NCBI GenBank assembly: GCA_047967505.1
Contig: CM106540.1
Origin: Dipteris shenzhenensis
Taxonomy: Eukaryota; Polypodiophyta; Polypodiopsida; Gleicheniales
Strand: one strand, 5' to 3'
Length of the DNA stretch: 64,000 nucleotides
The position numbers were made by a program, and so were the translations under genes. The notes under the pieces were generated by a model that searched no databases, was not told the origin of the DNA, and saw only the letters and a program-made list of their open reading frames with translations. This document shows positions 43,691 through 56,200 of this stretch, piece by piece (position 1 is the stretch's first letter; the number at the start of each line of letters is the position of its first letter).

Positions 43691-46600
43691 CATAGCCTGT
43701 GGTTAGATCTGCTTGAAGCTGAAAATAAGCCATGAAATGCTTATTTTCAATAATATTTGTGGAGTTGCCTTTTCTAAGGAGATCCTCAAATAAATATCCC
43801 ATCCTGCACAAGGTGACCTCCCAACCTGCCAGTAGCAAATTCTCCATCATGGTAAGCAAGAGACTCCCACTTTTTGCAGGAATTCCATAGTTGTTTTTTT
43901 GATAATGTATGGACCTAGGAATATCTTGCTCTTCTAGCATCAATCTCAAATTATTTGAATTCCCTCTTATGTTCTTTTGTAAGGAGTGATCAGGGTTGGG
44001 ACTCCGCATACACAAAAAGAATGATTCAAGAGATTGAATTGCTATGCCACATTCTCTCTTGCCTCTCTTTGCTGCATAAACACCACTATAGATCTTCAAA
44101 TCTGATGAATATGCTCGCTTTAGAGTAACCTGCATGGCTTCTTTGTCTTTTTTATCAACAAAAATGACAATGTTGCAAATTGCCACTTTGCTAATGGTGG
44201 TGTATACTATTCTATCAATGAAGTTATGGATATCATCGCTAGAAACTTCATTAATAAAGAATAGTTGTGGCTTATCCCATGCTGACTCATTCTTGAAGAA
44301 GTCATCTTCTGAGACTCCCCTGAAGTTCACAAGCTTTCCAGACTCTACCGTAACCTCTACATTGAATTGAAAGCTTTGGTGCATATCTGTCAGCATCCTT
44401 ATCTCGCTGATTAATCTTTCCACATATGCAACCACCTGTTGTGGGATTTCTTTTCTCATATAAGAGGTTACTATTTTTGACCCATCTTCATCCTTTTTAA
44501 TCCACCTGTTGGTGTTGATAAAGAAGCTATATGCTTCACCACATTATACTCAATGTTACAATGAGTAAGTGGAATTTGTTTCTCTGATAGCAAATACTTA
44601 ATGGCAGTATGCACTCCATCACGCCTCACCTGTACATTGATGCATTCTTCCATGCAGTGGTCTTTGTCTTTTTTTCCAAAAAACCATTCTTTCTTTAAAA
44701 TTTTTTGTGCTGCCATGGATGCATACTTGTCAGGTAAGTACTTTATAGGCCTCCACATCCTTGCCATCAACTCCTTCTTATCCATTACCTTTGACTTTTC
44801 GGAGATAAACAAAGGAGCTTCATAGGTCAACTGTCCACTCTCACAAGCAATGCACGTTTCAAGCATCTCATTGAACACTTCAACAAGACGAAATATGATA
44901 GAAGTGTAGTCGGCATATCTGTCCCTCACCACCTTGAGGCTTGTCATACTTTCTTCTCGCTCTTGAGTTCCCCCAGGCACAACTGCACTCAAAGAAGTAT
45001 AGAAGTTTGTGAGTGTGTCGGCATCTGCTTTTGTGACCTTTCGCTTCAAATCAGGATTTGGAGAACCAAATGTTGTCCATATAACCCTTGCCTTCTGTAA
45101 GACCTCTCATGTTGAGGATATCTTACGCTTTCCATGGACATAATGATTAAGTCTTTCGGACTCAATCAAATACTTGATCTCATGCTTGAATATACAGATT
45201 GTTGCAGGATAATAATGGAATGAACTTATCTTTGCAAATTGTTCTGGAGTGAGTCTTTTGACCTCCTTTGCTTCCCTTTCGATCTGATTACAAGAATAAG
45301 CCCGATGTTGACCATCAATGGGCTGGAATCTGCAATGAAGGAGGAATTCCTTCTTTGCTTCCTTTAGCATATTCTCACCTTGTGCCTCTTCGCCTTGTTC
45401 ATGTGGAATATTTTTAAGAGTGTCTTTAAAGAATCGACTGAAGGTTTCCTCGAAATGTGTAGGCCTTGTAAATGTTATTTGATCCAGAAAGCTATTTTTG
45501 ATTGGACAAAACATTATTGGGTGCAAGACCACATTGCTTGCCACAGGTTTCTTACCATCTCTCAAAGCCTCGTATATTTGCATTGCATAGGATATATCAA
45601 GGCTTCGGCTATTAGTAAAGAGAGCTGCAGCATCCACATCTTTGGCATTCACAAACCACGTCCTTTGACCCCAGATATATCCCACATCATCATCTGTAAC
45701 TGCTTCATTAAGACGCAGATTAAGATTTTTGATTGATGTGAGTTCATCCTGATCATCTTCAGCCTCGGGTTCTGAGTCTTCTTCATCTTTCTCTTCTTTT
45801 AACCGTTTTTCATCCACATTAGCTCTCTCTACAGTGGGATGATGTCTTTTTTTACTGCTTGGAACCATGGCTCTTGCAGTACTAGCCTTTTGCATTTCAC
45901 GTCGTGGTTTGCTAGCAAGAGCTTCTAGCATAACTGCAGTGGATCGACCTTGATCTTCTTTAATTTTTTTTAATTCCCGTGCACTCTCGGGGGGGTCACT
46001 CATCATATGTAACTCTATCACGTGAGTTCAACAAAAGGATATTTTTTATTTCTAAAATTTACAGAAATAAATATACATAAGGGACTATTTTAAATAGTTT
46101 TGGAAAAAAATAACAGATTTATATAGAAAAGGGATACATTTTATTAATGAAAAATTTTACAGATAAGGGATATTAAATATAGGCCTTGAACGCACGTGAT
46201 ATAGAGGGTTTATACATAGTGACCCCCCCGAGCGTGCACTCAAGGCTTGTGTTTCATCATCCTTAGTTACATCCACCATTTCTTGCTCTAGAAGTTTGCA
46301 CTCATGTTCTACACGTTTGTGACAGTGTGCCTGTTCTTCTTGTCCCTGCATCGAAGTCTAAGCTTTTTGATCTCCTTCATGTGAATATCCTTGAATATGA
46401 GGAGCATATTGTGCATCTTGAAAGTACTCAAACATTATCTTTGCATGCATCCTTTTTGCCACAAAACTAGGAAATTGCTCCCAAGTATATGAAAGAGTCT
46501 CCAATGCACTTTGCAGCTCTGGAAACTTAGATGGTTGAGGAGGAGGCATCACAAAGGTCGTTGACTCTCTCCTTGACACAACAATATGAAGACCGCCAAC

Positions 46601-46933
46601 TTCAAGATCTGAACTCTTTGTAAAAATATCCACAAAGGTCTCTTTTGGCTCTATCATTATGCCTATCACAAGGCTTGAAGTCATATCTTTTGTGAAGAAA
46701 GTAGCATCCCATGGATCTTCAACACCATTGAACTCCCTTTTTGACATAAGTAGAAAGAGTCTCTTTTCCTTTTGATGAAGAAACCAAGCTCTTTTGCCCA
46801 TGTGATATCGAGTCCACCAACCAAAGCCATTGGGGCTATATTCCTTTCCTTTGAAATTCAAAGTGACATCAGAAACCCATTCTCTGATCTCAGAGTCATT
46901 TAGGATAGCCACCACATTAGTTGATTGCTCCAT
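43690..46933 (-). pseudogene. Truncated, broken homologue of the ParB/methyltransferase-like transposon gene
   Basis: Aligns along its length with residues 1 to about 1060 of the protein encoded at 13523-19282, at very roughly half identity by eye. The start MEQSTNVVAIL at 46933 follows a TTTTCTTGTAG acceptor. It keeps the ParB-like motif as DGQHR (copy 1 has DGQHY), FQPIDGQHRAY...LIESERLNH, and the methyltransferase-like tail LLAGWEVTLCRMGYLFEDLLRKG. Lesions: TAG at 46358, a 247 bp MITE at 45986-46232, TGA at 45107, a frameshift near 44510, and loss of everything after about residue 1060, including both protease domains, at the junction with a purine array near 43690. Confidence 0.85.
45986..46232. 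mobile_element. 247 bp MITE with 8 bp target duplication, inserted in the pseudogene
   Basis: The ends are CTCGGGGGGGTCACT... and its inverted match ...AGTGACCCCCCCGAG. Imperfect inverted similarity continues for about 45 bp to TCACGTG.GTTCAA. It is flanked by CGTGCACT at 45978-45985 and 46233-46240. Ignoring the insert, the reading frame of the host pseudogene continues across the junction (..ALSA-RELKKIKED..). An 8 bp duplication suggests a hAT- or Mutator-type source, but no transposase is present to decide. Confidence 0.88.
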
Positions 46934-47900
46934 AATCCTACAAGAAAAGATAATGAAGAATTTAGATACATACAAGTAAAGTACAATATACAACCCTTGA
47001 TACAATAAATGTGGGAAATAGCCCAAAAGGCTTTACAAGGCTTCATATGCCAATAAATGTGGGAAATAGCCTAGAATGCTTTACAAGGCTTAAATATTTA
47101 TACAAATGTAAAAAAATTAGCCAATAAAGCTTTACAGTAATATAAAATGTCGTCTAGTGATAAAGCTTCAATCTTCGTGAAGACATGTAATCTGTCCATC
47201 CATTGATTTGCCCTCTAGTCATAAAGCTTCAATCTTCGTGATGACATGTAATCTGTCCATCCATTGATATCTGTGCACTGATACCCAACTGATGCAATCT
47301 ACCCACTAAAAACTGTTCCACTGATATCCACTTATGCAGCCCACATGATATCCACTTATGCAACCCACTGATACTCGTTAAATAGTGAATGGTCAGGATG
47401 GTCGGGTTTATTACAAGGCGCTTCATATGACAATAAATGTAAAAAATAGCATAGAAGGCTTTACAAGGTTTTTTATGACAATAAAGGAGCTTAAATATTT
47501 ATACAAATGCAATAAAAATAACCAATAATCATCAAGCTCCAATATGTCCCATGACATGTAATTTGTCCACTGATATATGTAATTTGTCCACTAATATCTG
47601 CTCATGCAATCTACCCACTGATAAACTTCTTGGTAAATGGTAAAAGGTCTTATTTAATAGCATGTTATGAGTGTTAAATTGCATGTGAGCGAAGGGACTG
47701 ACAACGATTAGGAACTAGTTAGAAAAATTTGAGCATGGCTTCGATTGGCAACTTGGAGAATTGTCTCTCCTCTAAGGCAATCTAATCTATGCTAAACTAT
47801 GCTAAACCAACCGTCGAAGCGAAGAAAAGCAATAAATAATTTCTTTTTCTGTGTTCATTTTAATGTGCTGGGGTTTAAGAGGCTTAAATATGCAAAAGAA
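46934..47900. promoter_or_regulatory. Leader region of the broken homologue: GGGAAATAGCC repeats and conserved block
   Basis: Repeats of GGGAAATAGCC.AAAAGGCTTTACAAGG type (about 47008, 47055, 47440) and ATCTGTCCATCCATTGAT-type repeats (47190-47270) precede a block at 47690-47870. That block shares GATTAGGAACTAGTTAG, GAGCATGGCTTCGATTGG and CCAACCGTCGAAGCGAAG with 19745-19965. No gene is seen. Confidence 0.6.
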
Positions 47901-48089
47901 GGGGTTTTGATGTAGAGGCTAAACCTGCATGTGAGAGAAATGAAGAACAAGTATCTAAAGAAAAGTTAACATTTTTCAATTTAAAAGATGAATATATATA
48001 TAAATATTATCTCATCTTCAAAACAAACCATAAATTCACTCTTTTATAAATTTTTAAAAGTATAATATAAAACATGTGAATATATAAAA

Positions 48090-48355
48090 CTCTCTTTACT
48101 TTCTCTCTCTCTCTCTCAACTCCTAAATCTCTCTGTAGCCATAGTCAAGACACCTCATTCTCTCTCTTAATCTCTCTCTCTCTCTTTGACAACTCTTATG
48201 TGTTTCCCTTTATGTCCTCATCCCACTCATTCTCTCTCTTAGTTTATCTCAAGTCTCTCTTTCTCTCCCTCCCATGGCGGCTCTCTCTGCCTAGGATTTG
48301 TAATTATTTCTCTCTCTCTCTCCATCTCTCTCCTCTCTCTCTCTCTCTCCTCTTC

Positions 48356-48386
<31 letters not shown>

Positions 48387-48587
48387 TACCCTCTCTACCT
48401 CCCTACCTCTATCCTCTTGGCCGCTAGGATTTGTCATTATTTCCCTCTCTATGTCTCTCTCTCTCTCTCTGAATTCTCTCTCTTAATCTCTCTCAGCCTT
48501 CCTCCCTCCCTCCCTTGGCGGCCACGGCCGCGAGAAGTCTCTCTCTCTCTCTCTCCCTCTCTCTACCTCCCTCTCTTGGCGGCCCTA

Positions 48588-48638
<51 letters not shown>

Positions 48639-48761
48639 ACCTCTCTCTCTTTCTCTCTCCCTAAGTCTCCCTCTTCTCTTCTCTCTCTCTCTCTCTCCCT
48701 CTCCCTCCCTCTCTTTCTTTCCCTCCCTACTCTTCTAGCAGAGAAGTTTCATTCCCTCTCT

Positions 48762-48802
<41 letters not shown>

Positions 48803-49790
48803 CCTCTCTCTCTTTCTCTCTCCCTAAGTCTCCCTCTTCTCTTCTCTCTCTCTCTCTCTCCCTCTCCCTCCCTCTCTTTCTTTCCCTCCCTAATCCCTCT
48901 CTTTCTTTCCCTCCCTAATCTTCTCTCTCATTGCCGCCAGGAGACTCTCTTCTGTCTCTCCCTCTCTCAGCTCTCTGTTTCTTTCCCTCCCTACTCTTCT
49001 CTCTCATTTAAGGAGCCCCTCTTCTCTCTCTTAATCTCTTGTCTCTCTCCCTCTCTCTCTTTCTCTCCCTCCCTACTCTTCGCATTGTCTCTCTCATTTC
49101 TCATTCTCTCTCTCCCTTTCTTGGCCATGTCTCAGCTCTCTCTTTCTTTCCCTCCCTACTCTTCTCTCTCATTTAAGGAGCCCCTCTTCCTCCCCTCTTC
49201 TCTCTCTTAATCTCTTGTTTCTCTCCCTCTCTCTCTTTCTCTCCCTCCCTACTCTTCTCTCTCATTTCTCATTCTCTCTCTCCCTTTGGAGGCCAAGGCC
49301 CCGAAGAGTCCCTCTTCTCTCTCTTAATTTCTCTCTTTCCCTCTCTCCTCTCGCCACGTTTCATTCTCTTAAACTTCTCTCTCTCTCCCTCTCTCTCCCT
49401 CTCTCTCTTTCTCTCTCTCTCCCTCTCTCTCCCTACTCTCTCCCTCCCTCAAGCAGCCACGGCCGCCAGGAGACCCTCTTCTCTCTCTTAATCTCTCTCC
49501 CCTCTCTCCTCTCTCTTTCTTTCCCTCCCTACTCTTCTCTCTCATTTAAGGAGCCCCTCTTCTCTTTGTGAATCTCTCTCTCTCTCTCTCTCCCTCTCTC
49601 CTCTCTCTCTTTCTCTCCCTCCCTACTCCTCTCATTTCTCATTCTCTCTCTCATTTCTATTCTCTCTCTCCCTTTGGCGGCCACGGCTGCCAAGAGCCCC
49701 TCTTCTCTCTCTTAATTTCTCTCTTTCCCTCTCTCTTCTCTCTTTCTCTCCCTCCCTATTCTCTCTCATTTCTCAAATTTACAAACTCAA
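48090..49790. repeat. CTCTC microsatellite array with GGCGGCCACGGCCGC-type inserts
   Basis: A 1.7 kb plus-strand pyrimidine tract of CTCTCTCCCTCC units with larger duplications (CTCTTTCTTTCCCTCCCTAC, TCTCTCATTTAAGGAGCCCC). GC-rich inserts such as GCGGCCACGGCCGC punctuate it. It occupies the position of the 20-24 kb array in the 18 kb element. Confidence 0.88.
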
Positions 49791-50040
49791 ATATAAATAA
49801 GAAACTAATTAAAATAGAACTCAAAAACTCAAATAAGAAACTAATTTAAAAAGAATTGTAATGCCTTCTAAAAAACCCCCCTCCTCAAAAACTTTAACAA
49901 TAAACTAATTGAAAAAGAATTGTAAGTAAAGAAGAAGAATTACAAGATGAATTTTAAGAAATAGAACTCAAAAACTTTAACAAGAAACTACTTGAAAAAG
50001 AATTGTAAGTAAAGAAAAAGAATTACAAGACGAATGAAAA
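49791..50040. repeat. AT-rich repeats (AACTCAAAAACT..AACAAGAAACTA)
   Basis: Short imperfect repeats of CAAATAAGAAACTAATT.AAAAAGAATTGTAA. No gene. Confidence 0.5.
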
Positions 50041-50053
50041 AGAAAGCAAGTAC

Positions 50054-50170
50054 TTGGAAAAAGTGAAAAAAGTAAGGCTCCGCTTATCCTTTCTCTTCAG
50101 CTCTTGGTTGCTTCAATGAAATAAGGAGAGAGTGAGAATGAATGAATGGAAAGAAGAGTATATATAAGAA
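50054..50170 (-). promoter_or_regulatory. TATA/first-exon-like block, homologue copy (inner)
   Basis: The minus strand reads TTTTTCTTATATATACT, then a leader with TTGAAGCAACCAAGAGC, then CACTTTTTCCAA|GTACTTGC. This is the same order as 24252-24385, but the exon end is CCAA, not CCAG. Confidence 0.5.
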
Positions 50171-50214
50171 AAACTAGCCCACTCCTCCAACGCATAAATT
50201 TGAATTTTTTAAAA

Positions 50215-50580
50215 AAAGAGGGAAATTTAAATTGATTATAAATTTGAATTCAAATTTGTGTTCAATATTCTTCTTATACTTTCTTCTCGTACGTTCCTTT
50301 TGAATTCAAATTTGTATTCAACATTCTTCTTGATACTTTCTTCTCGTAAGTCCCTTTCATTCTTCTCGTAAGTCAAATCTTATTTGTCGCTCTTGCTCGT
50401 GATAGTAAGTCAAATCTTATTTGAGCAAGAATCTTATTTGTCGCTCTTGCTTGTGATAGTTCTACTCTTAGTTGTAAGAATTCAAATTTGTGTTCAACAT
50501 TCTTCTTGATACTTTCTTCTCGTAAGTCCCTTTCATTCTTTTCCTAAGTCAAATCTTATTTGTCGCTCTTGTAAGAATTC
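50215..50580. repeat. Direct repeats of GAATTCAAATTTGTGTTCAAC / AAGTCAAATCTTATTTG
   Basis: The unit GAATTCAAATTTGT.TTCAAC to ACTTTCTTCTCGTAAGTCCC recurs about three times, and TAAGTCAAATCTTATTTGTC about four times, in 365 bp. No gene. Confidence 0.75.
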
Positions 50581-52440
50581 GTCCTTTCTCCCTCTACTCC
50601 CTCGCTTCTCTCTCCCTCACTCTCTCCCTCTACTCCCTCGCTTCTCTCTCCCTCACTCTCTCTCTCTCTCTCTCATACCTTCCCCCCTCACTCTCTCTCC
50701 CTCCCCTCACTCTCTCTCTCCCCTCTCTCTCCCTCCTCTCCCTCCTCTCCCCTCCCTCTATCTCCTTCCGCTCCCCTCCTGCCTCCCCCCCTCCCTCCCT
50801 CCCTCGATGCCAACCCCCCCACCCCCCCTCCCTCCCTCCCTCCCTCGACGCCAACCCCCCCCACCCCTCCCCTCCCTCCCTTCCTCGACGCCAACCCCCC
50901 CCACCCCCTCCCTCCCCTCCCCCCTCCCTCCAGGGGGTCCTGGCGGTCGTGGTCGCTAGACCCCCCCTCCCTTGACCCCAACCCCACCCACCCCCTCCCT
51001 TCCCTTCCCCCTCCAGGGGTCACCACCAGACCCCCCCCACACCCCTCCCTCCCTCGACCCCAACCCCCCCACCCCCTCCCTCCCCTCCCCCCTCTAAGGG
51101 TCTTGGTGGCCATGGCCGCCAGACCCCCCCTCCCCTCCCTCCCTCGACCCCAACCCCCCCCACCCCCCTGGCGGCCGTGGCCGCCAGACCCCCCCCTCCC
51201 TCCCTCCTCCCCTCCCCCCTCGAGGGGCCCCCCCTCCCTCCCTCGACCCACCCCCTCCCTCCCCTCCCCCCTCCAGGGGTCCTGGCGGCCGCGGCCACCA
51301 GACCCCCCTGCCCCCTCCCTCCCTCCCTTGACCCCAACCCCCCCCACCCCCCCTGGTGGCCGCGGCCGCCAGACCCCCCCCACCCCCCCACCCCCTCCCT
51401 CCCCTCCCCCCTCCAGGGGTCCTTGCGGCTGCGGCTGCCAAACCCCCCCCGCCCCCTCCCTCCCTCGACCCCAACCCCCCCACCCCCCCTGGCAACCGTG
51501 GCTGCCAGACCCCCCCTCCCTCCCTCGACCCCAACCCCCCCCACCCCCTCCCTCCCCTCCCCCCCCCTCCAGGGGTCCTGGCGGCCGTGGCCGCCAGACC
51601 CCCCCCACCCCCCTCCCTCCCTCGACCCCAACCCCCCCACCCCCCTTGGCGGCCGTGGCCGCCAGACCCCCCCCCTCCCTCCCTCGACCCCAACCCCCCC
51701 CACCCCCTCCCTCCCCTCCCCTCCCCCCCCCTCCAGGGTCCTAGCGACCATGGCCACCAGACCCCCCTTCCCTCCCTCGGCCCCAACCCCCCCCACCCCC
51801 TCCCTCCCCTCCCCCCCCCCCTAGGGGTCCTGGCGGCCGCGGCCGCCAGACCCCCCCTCCCTCCCCGCCTCGACCCCCCACCCGCTGGCGGCCGTGGCCG
51901 CCAGACCCCCCCACCCCCTCCCTCCCCTCCCCCTTCCAAGGGGTCCTGGCGGTCGCGGCTACCAGACCCCCCCTCCCTCCCTCAACCCGGCCCCCTCCTA
52001 CGCCCCTCCCTCCCCCCCTCCCTACCCTGCCCCCGCCACCCCCTCCCACCGCCCCCTCCCCCAGCCCCCTCCCCTCTCCCAGCCCTCGCCCGTCGCCCCT
52101 CCCCCAGCCCCCTCCCCTCCTGCCCCCGCCCCTGCCCGCCACCCCCTCCCCCCACCCAGCCCCCTCCCCTCCCCCAACCCTCACCCGCCACCCCCTCCCC
52201 CCGCCCCCTCCACCCCCCCTCCCTCCCTCGACCCTGCCCCCGCCCCTCCCTCCCTATCCAGCTCCCCTCCCCCCCCTCCCCCTCCCTCCACCCCGCCCCC
52301 TACCCCTCCCTCCCCTCCCCCCTCTCCATCCTCTCCCCTCCCCCCTCTCCATCCTCTCCTTCTCCTCCCCCCTCCCCCCTCTCCATCCTCTCCCCTCCCC
52401 CCTCTCCATCCTCTCCTTCTCCTCCCCTCGTGGCGAATCT
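50580..52440. repeat. CCCTCCCTCGACCCCAACCCC array with GGCGGCCGTGGCCGCC near-palindromes
   Basis: Units of about 60-110 bp: CCTCCCTCCCTCGACCCCAAC, CCCCCCACCCCCTCCCTCCC, CTCCAGGGGTCCTGGCGGCC and a GTGGCCGCCAGACC tail, about fifteen of them, then simpler CCCCTCCCCC sequence to 52440. The minus strand is G-rich. Overlapping open frames on both strands (up to 382 codons) are artefacts. It is the counterpart of 21760-24180, with a different palindrome. Confidence 0.9.
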
Positions 52441-52536
52441 CTCTCTCTCTAGTTCCTCTCTCTCTCTAGTTTCTCTCTCTTCAAATTTTAAAGAAAAAAT
52501 CTAGATAAAGAATTAATCAAAAAATTTTGCAAGTAC

Positions 52537-52670
52537 CTGGAAAAAGTTTGTAAGTTTGCTCTTTCTTGCTTTCTTGCTCTTCCTTCCTTGCTTTCTTGAT
52601 CGTCCTTGCTTTCTTGCTTCAATGAATGAAATGAGGGGAGAATGAATGAAGAAGGAAGACTATATATAAG
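52537..52670 (-). promoter_or_regulatory. TATA/first-exon-like block, homologue copy (outer)
   Basis: The minus strand reads TTTTTCTTATATATAGTC, a leader with repeated AAGAAAGCAAGGA, then AACTTTTTCCAG|GTACTTGC. Best match to the block at 24252-24385. It is followed outward (52690-53200) by CTCCCATTGG-type sequence like that at 24430-24470 and beyond. Confidence 0.55.
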
Positions 52671-52689
52671 AAAAATTAGGTTTTCCTCC

Positions 52690-53200
52690 TCCTCTCCTAT
52701 TGGCTTTCCATTCCTCCCCTCTCTCCTATTGGCTTTTCATTTATCCCCTCTCCCATTGGTTCCCATTACTCCCCCTCTCCCATTGTGGACCCCCATCCCT
52801 CATCCCAATCTTCCATTAGCCCTCCCTCCATCCATTTCTTCTTCCTCCCCCATTGCCACCACTCCCATCCCACATTTCCACCACGTCCCATACTCCTCCC
52901 ATTTCCCAAAATCCCATATTTCCCCATCTCACCCTCCTCTTTTTCATCCCCTATTAACTCCCCTCACTCATTTCACTCCCTTATTATCCTACTCCCCTAT
53001 TACCTTCCCCTCTCCCATTCCATTCTTCCCTCCCCACTCTCACTTCCACTTCCCATTACTCACTTGCCATTTGAAAACTATTAATATATTATTATACTAT
53101 TTTTTACACTTATTATCATACACCCCTATTACTTCCCTCTCCCATTCCACTCCTCCCTCCTCACTCCCACTTCCACTTCCCATTACTCACTTGCTATACA
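52690..53200. repeat. CTCCCATT/CCACTCCC degenerate repeat
   Basis: Degenerate CTCTCCCATTGG and CACTTCCACTTCCCATTAC units, including a 70 bp duplication (CCCCTATTACCTTCCC to CATTACTCACTTG, at about 52990 and 53120). It is the diverged counterpart of 24430-25375. It stops at the satellite boundary. Confidence 0.65.
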
Positions 53201-53204
53201 CATT

Positions 53205-56200
53205 GTACATGCCTCAACCTAGGTCGTATTGACTTGCACACAAAGTGGTGCACCCATCCCATAAGTACTTGTTTGGATAACACACCTCCAAACGTATTTT
53301 ATGATGATTGTGCATAACACTAGGAACAAAATGGTGTATAATGTGCGATCCACTATGCAAAGCATATCCAATGGACACAAGACTTTGCACGTTCCTCAAC
53401 CTAGGCAGTATTGACTTGTGTGCAAAGTGGCATCCCCATCCGATAAGTACTTGTTTGAAAAATACTCCTAGGATCATGTTTGAAATATACACCAAGGCCA
53501 AAAACGGTATTTAATACTCAATCTACCATGTAAAGCATATCCGATGGGCACAATACTTTGCACGTGCCTCAAAAGCGGTGGTATGGTATTCCATGCAAAG
53601 TGGAACGCCCATTCAATAAGTACTTGGTATGATAATATACCTATTAAGAGCGTGTTCTTTGACGGATGTGCAGAACACTAGGGGGAAAATGGTGTATAAT
53701 GTGTGATCCCCCATGCAAAGCATAACCGATAGACACAATACTGTGCACGCACATCAACCTAGTTGAAATTGACTTTCTTGCAAAGTGGCTCCCCCATCTG
53801 ACAAGTACTTTTTAGAATATCACACCTAGGACCATGTTTTTTATTGGTTGTCGTCCATGACACTAAGGCAAAAACGCTGATTTATGCTTAATCGACAATG
53901 CAACGCATATCTGATCATCACAATACTTTCCACATATCTCAACCTAGGTATTATTGACTTACATGCAAAGTGGCGTGCCCATCCCATAAGTACTTAGTCG
54001 AATAACACATCTAAGACCGCGTTTTTTTATGGTTGTGCATGACACTAAGGCCAAAACAGTGTTTAATGCTTGTTCAACAATGCAAAGCATATCCGATGGG
54101 CACAATACTTTGCATGAGTCTCAACAATTGTGATATTGCATTTCATGCAAAGTGGTACACCCATCTGATAAGTAGTTGGTCGGATAACACACCTAAAAGC
54201 ATGTTTTTTTACGGTTGTGCATGACATTGAGGCACAAACGGAGTTAATACGTGATATATCATGCAAAGTACATCCGATGGGCACAATACTTTGCACCCAC
54301 CTCAACCTAGGTGTTATTGAGTTGCATGAAAAGTGGCATGTCAGTTAGAAAAGTACTTGATCCGATACCACACCTAGGACCGTGTTTCTTTACAAATGTG
54401 CTCGACACCAAGGCAAAAACGGTGTTTTATGCTTGATCAACAATGCAAAGCATATTCGATGGGCACAATACTTTGTGCACACCTTCAACTAGGTGGAATT
54501 GACTTACATGCAAAGTGGCACGTCCATCCCATAAGTGCTTGATCGGATAATATACCTAGCAGCGTGTTTTTTTACAGATGTGCATGACACTAGAGCAAAA
54601 ATAGTATTTAATGCTCGATCGACCATGCAAAGGATATCTAATGGGCACAACACTTTTCCTACACTGCAACCTAGGTGGTATTGAAATGTTCTCAAAGAGG
54701 CATACCCATCTGATAAGTACTTGGTCAGATAACACACCTAAGGGCGTGTTTTTTTCTGGATGTGCATATCACTACGGGAAAAACGTTGTATAATGTGTAA
54801 TCGACCATGCAGAGCATATCCGATGGTGACAATACTTTGCACCCATCTCAATCTAGTTGAAACAGACTTGCGTGCAAACTGGAGCTCCCATCCGATAAGT
54901 ACTTGTTTGATTAACACACTTAGGACCGTGTTTTTTCATGGTTGTGCATGACACACAGCCAAAAACGGTGTTTTATGCTTGATCGACAATGCAAAGCATA
55001 TCCGATGGGCACAATACTTTGCACACACCTTCAACTAGGTGAAATTGACTAACATGCAAAGTGGCACACCCATCCCATAAGTGCTTGATCGGATAACATA
55101 CCTAGTAGCGTGTTTTTTTTATGGATGTGCATGACACTAGAGCAAAAATAGTATTTAATGCTCGATCGACCATGCAAAGGATATCCGATGGGCACAATAC
55201 TTTTCCTACACCGCAACCTAGGTGGTATTGAAATGTTCTCAAAGAGTCACACCCATCGAATAAGTACTTGGTCAGATAACACACCTAAGGGCGTGTTTTT
55301 TTACGGATGTGCATATTACTAGGGAGAAAACGGTGTATAATGCGTGATCGACCATGCAAATCATATCCGATGGTGACAATACTTTGCGCGCACCTCAACG
55401 TAGTTGAAACGGACTTGCAAGGAAAGTGGAGCCCCCATCCGATAAGTACTTGTTTAATTAACACACCTAGGACCGTGTTTTTTCATGGTTGTGCATGACA
55501 CTAAGGCAAAAACGTTGTTTTATGCTTGATCGACAATGCAAAGCATATCTGATGGGTACAATACTTTGCACACACCTTCAGCAAGGTGTAATTGACTTAC
55601 ATGCAAAGTGGCACACCCATCCCATAAGTTCTTGATCCGATAACATACCTAGCAGCGTGTTTTTTTTACGGATGTGCATGACACTAGAGAAAGAATAGTA
55701 TTTAATGCTCGATCGACCATGCAAAGGATATCCGATGTGCGCAATACTTTTCCTACACTGCAACCTAGGTCGTAATTAAATGTTCTCAAAGAGGCACACC
55801 CATCCGATAAGTACTTGGTCAGATAACACACCTAAGGGCGTGTTTTTTTGCGGATGTGCATATCACTCGGGAAAAAATGGTGTATAATGCGTGATCGACC
55901 ATGCAAAGCATATCAGATGGTGACAATACTTTTCACGCACCTCAACGTAATTGAAACGGACGTGCGTGCAAAGTGGAGCCCCCATCCGATAAGTACTTGT
56001 TTGAATAACACACCTACGGCGGTGTTTTTATATGGTTGTGCATGACACTAAGGCAAAAACAGTGTTTTATGCTTGATCGACAATGCAAAGCATATCCGAT
56101 GGGCACAATACCTTTCACACAGCTTCAGCTAGGTGGAATTGTCTTACATGCAAATTGGCATTCCCATCGCATAAGTACTTGCTCGGATAACACACCTAGC

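Noticed and set aside
50688-52504. Frames of 191-382 codons on both strands
   Set aside because: The G/C-only repeat array lacks stop codons. No initiation context or domain.
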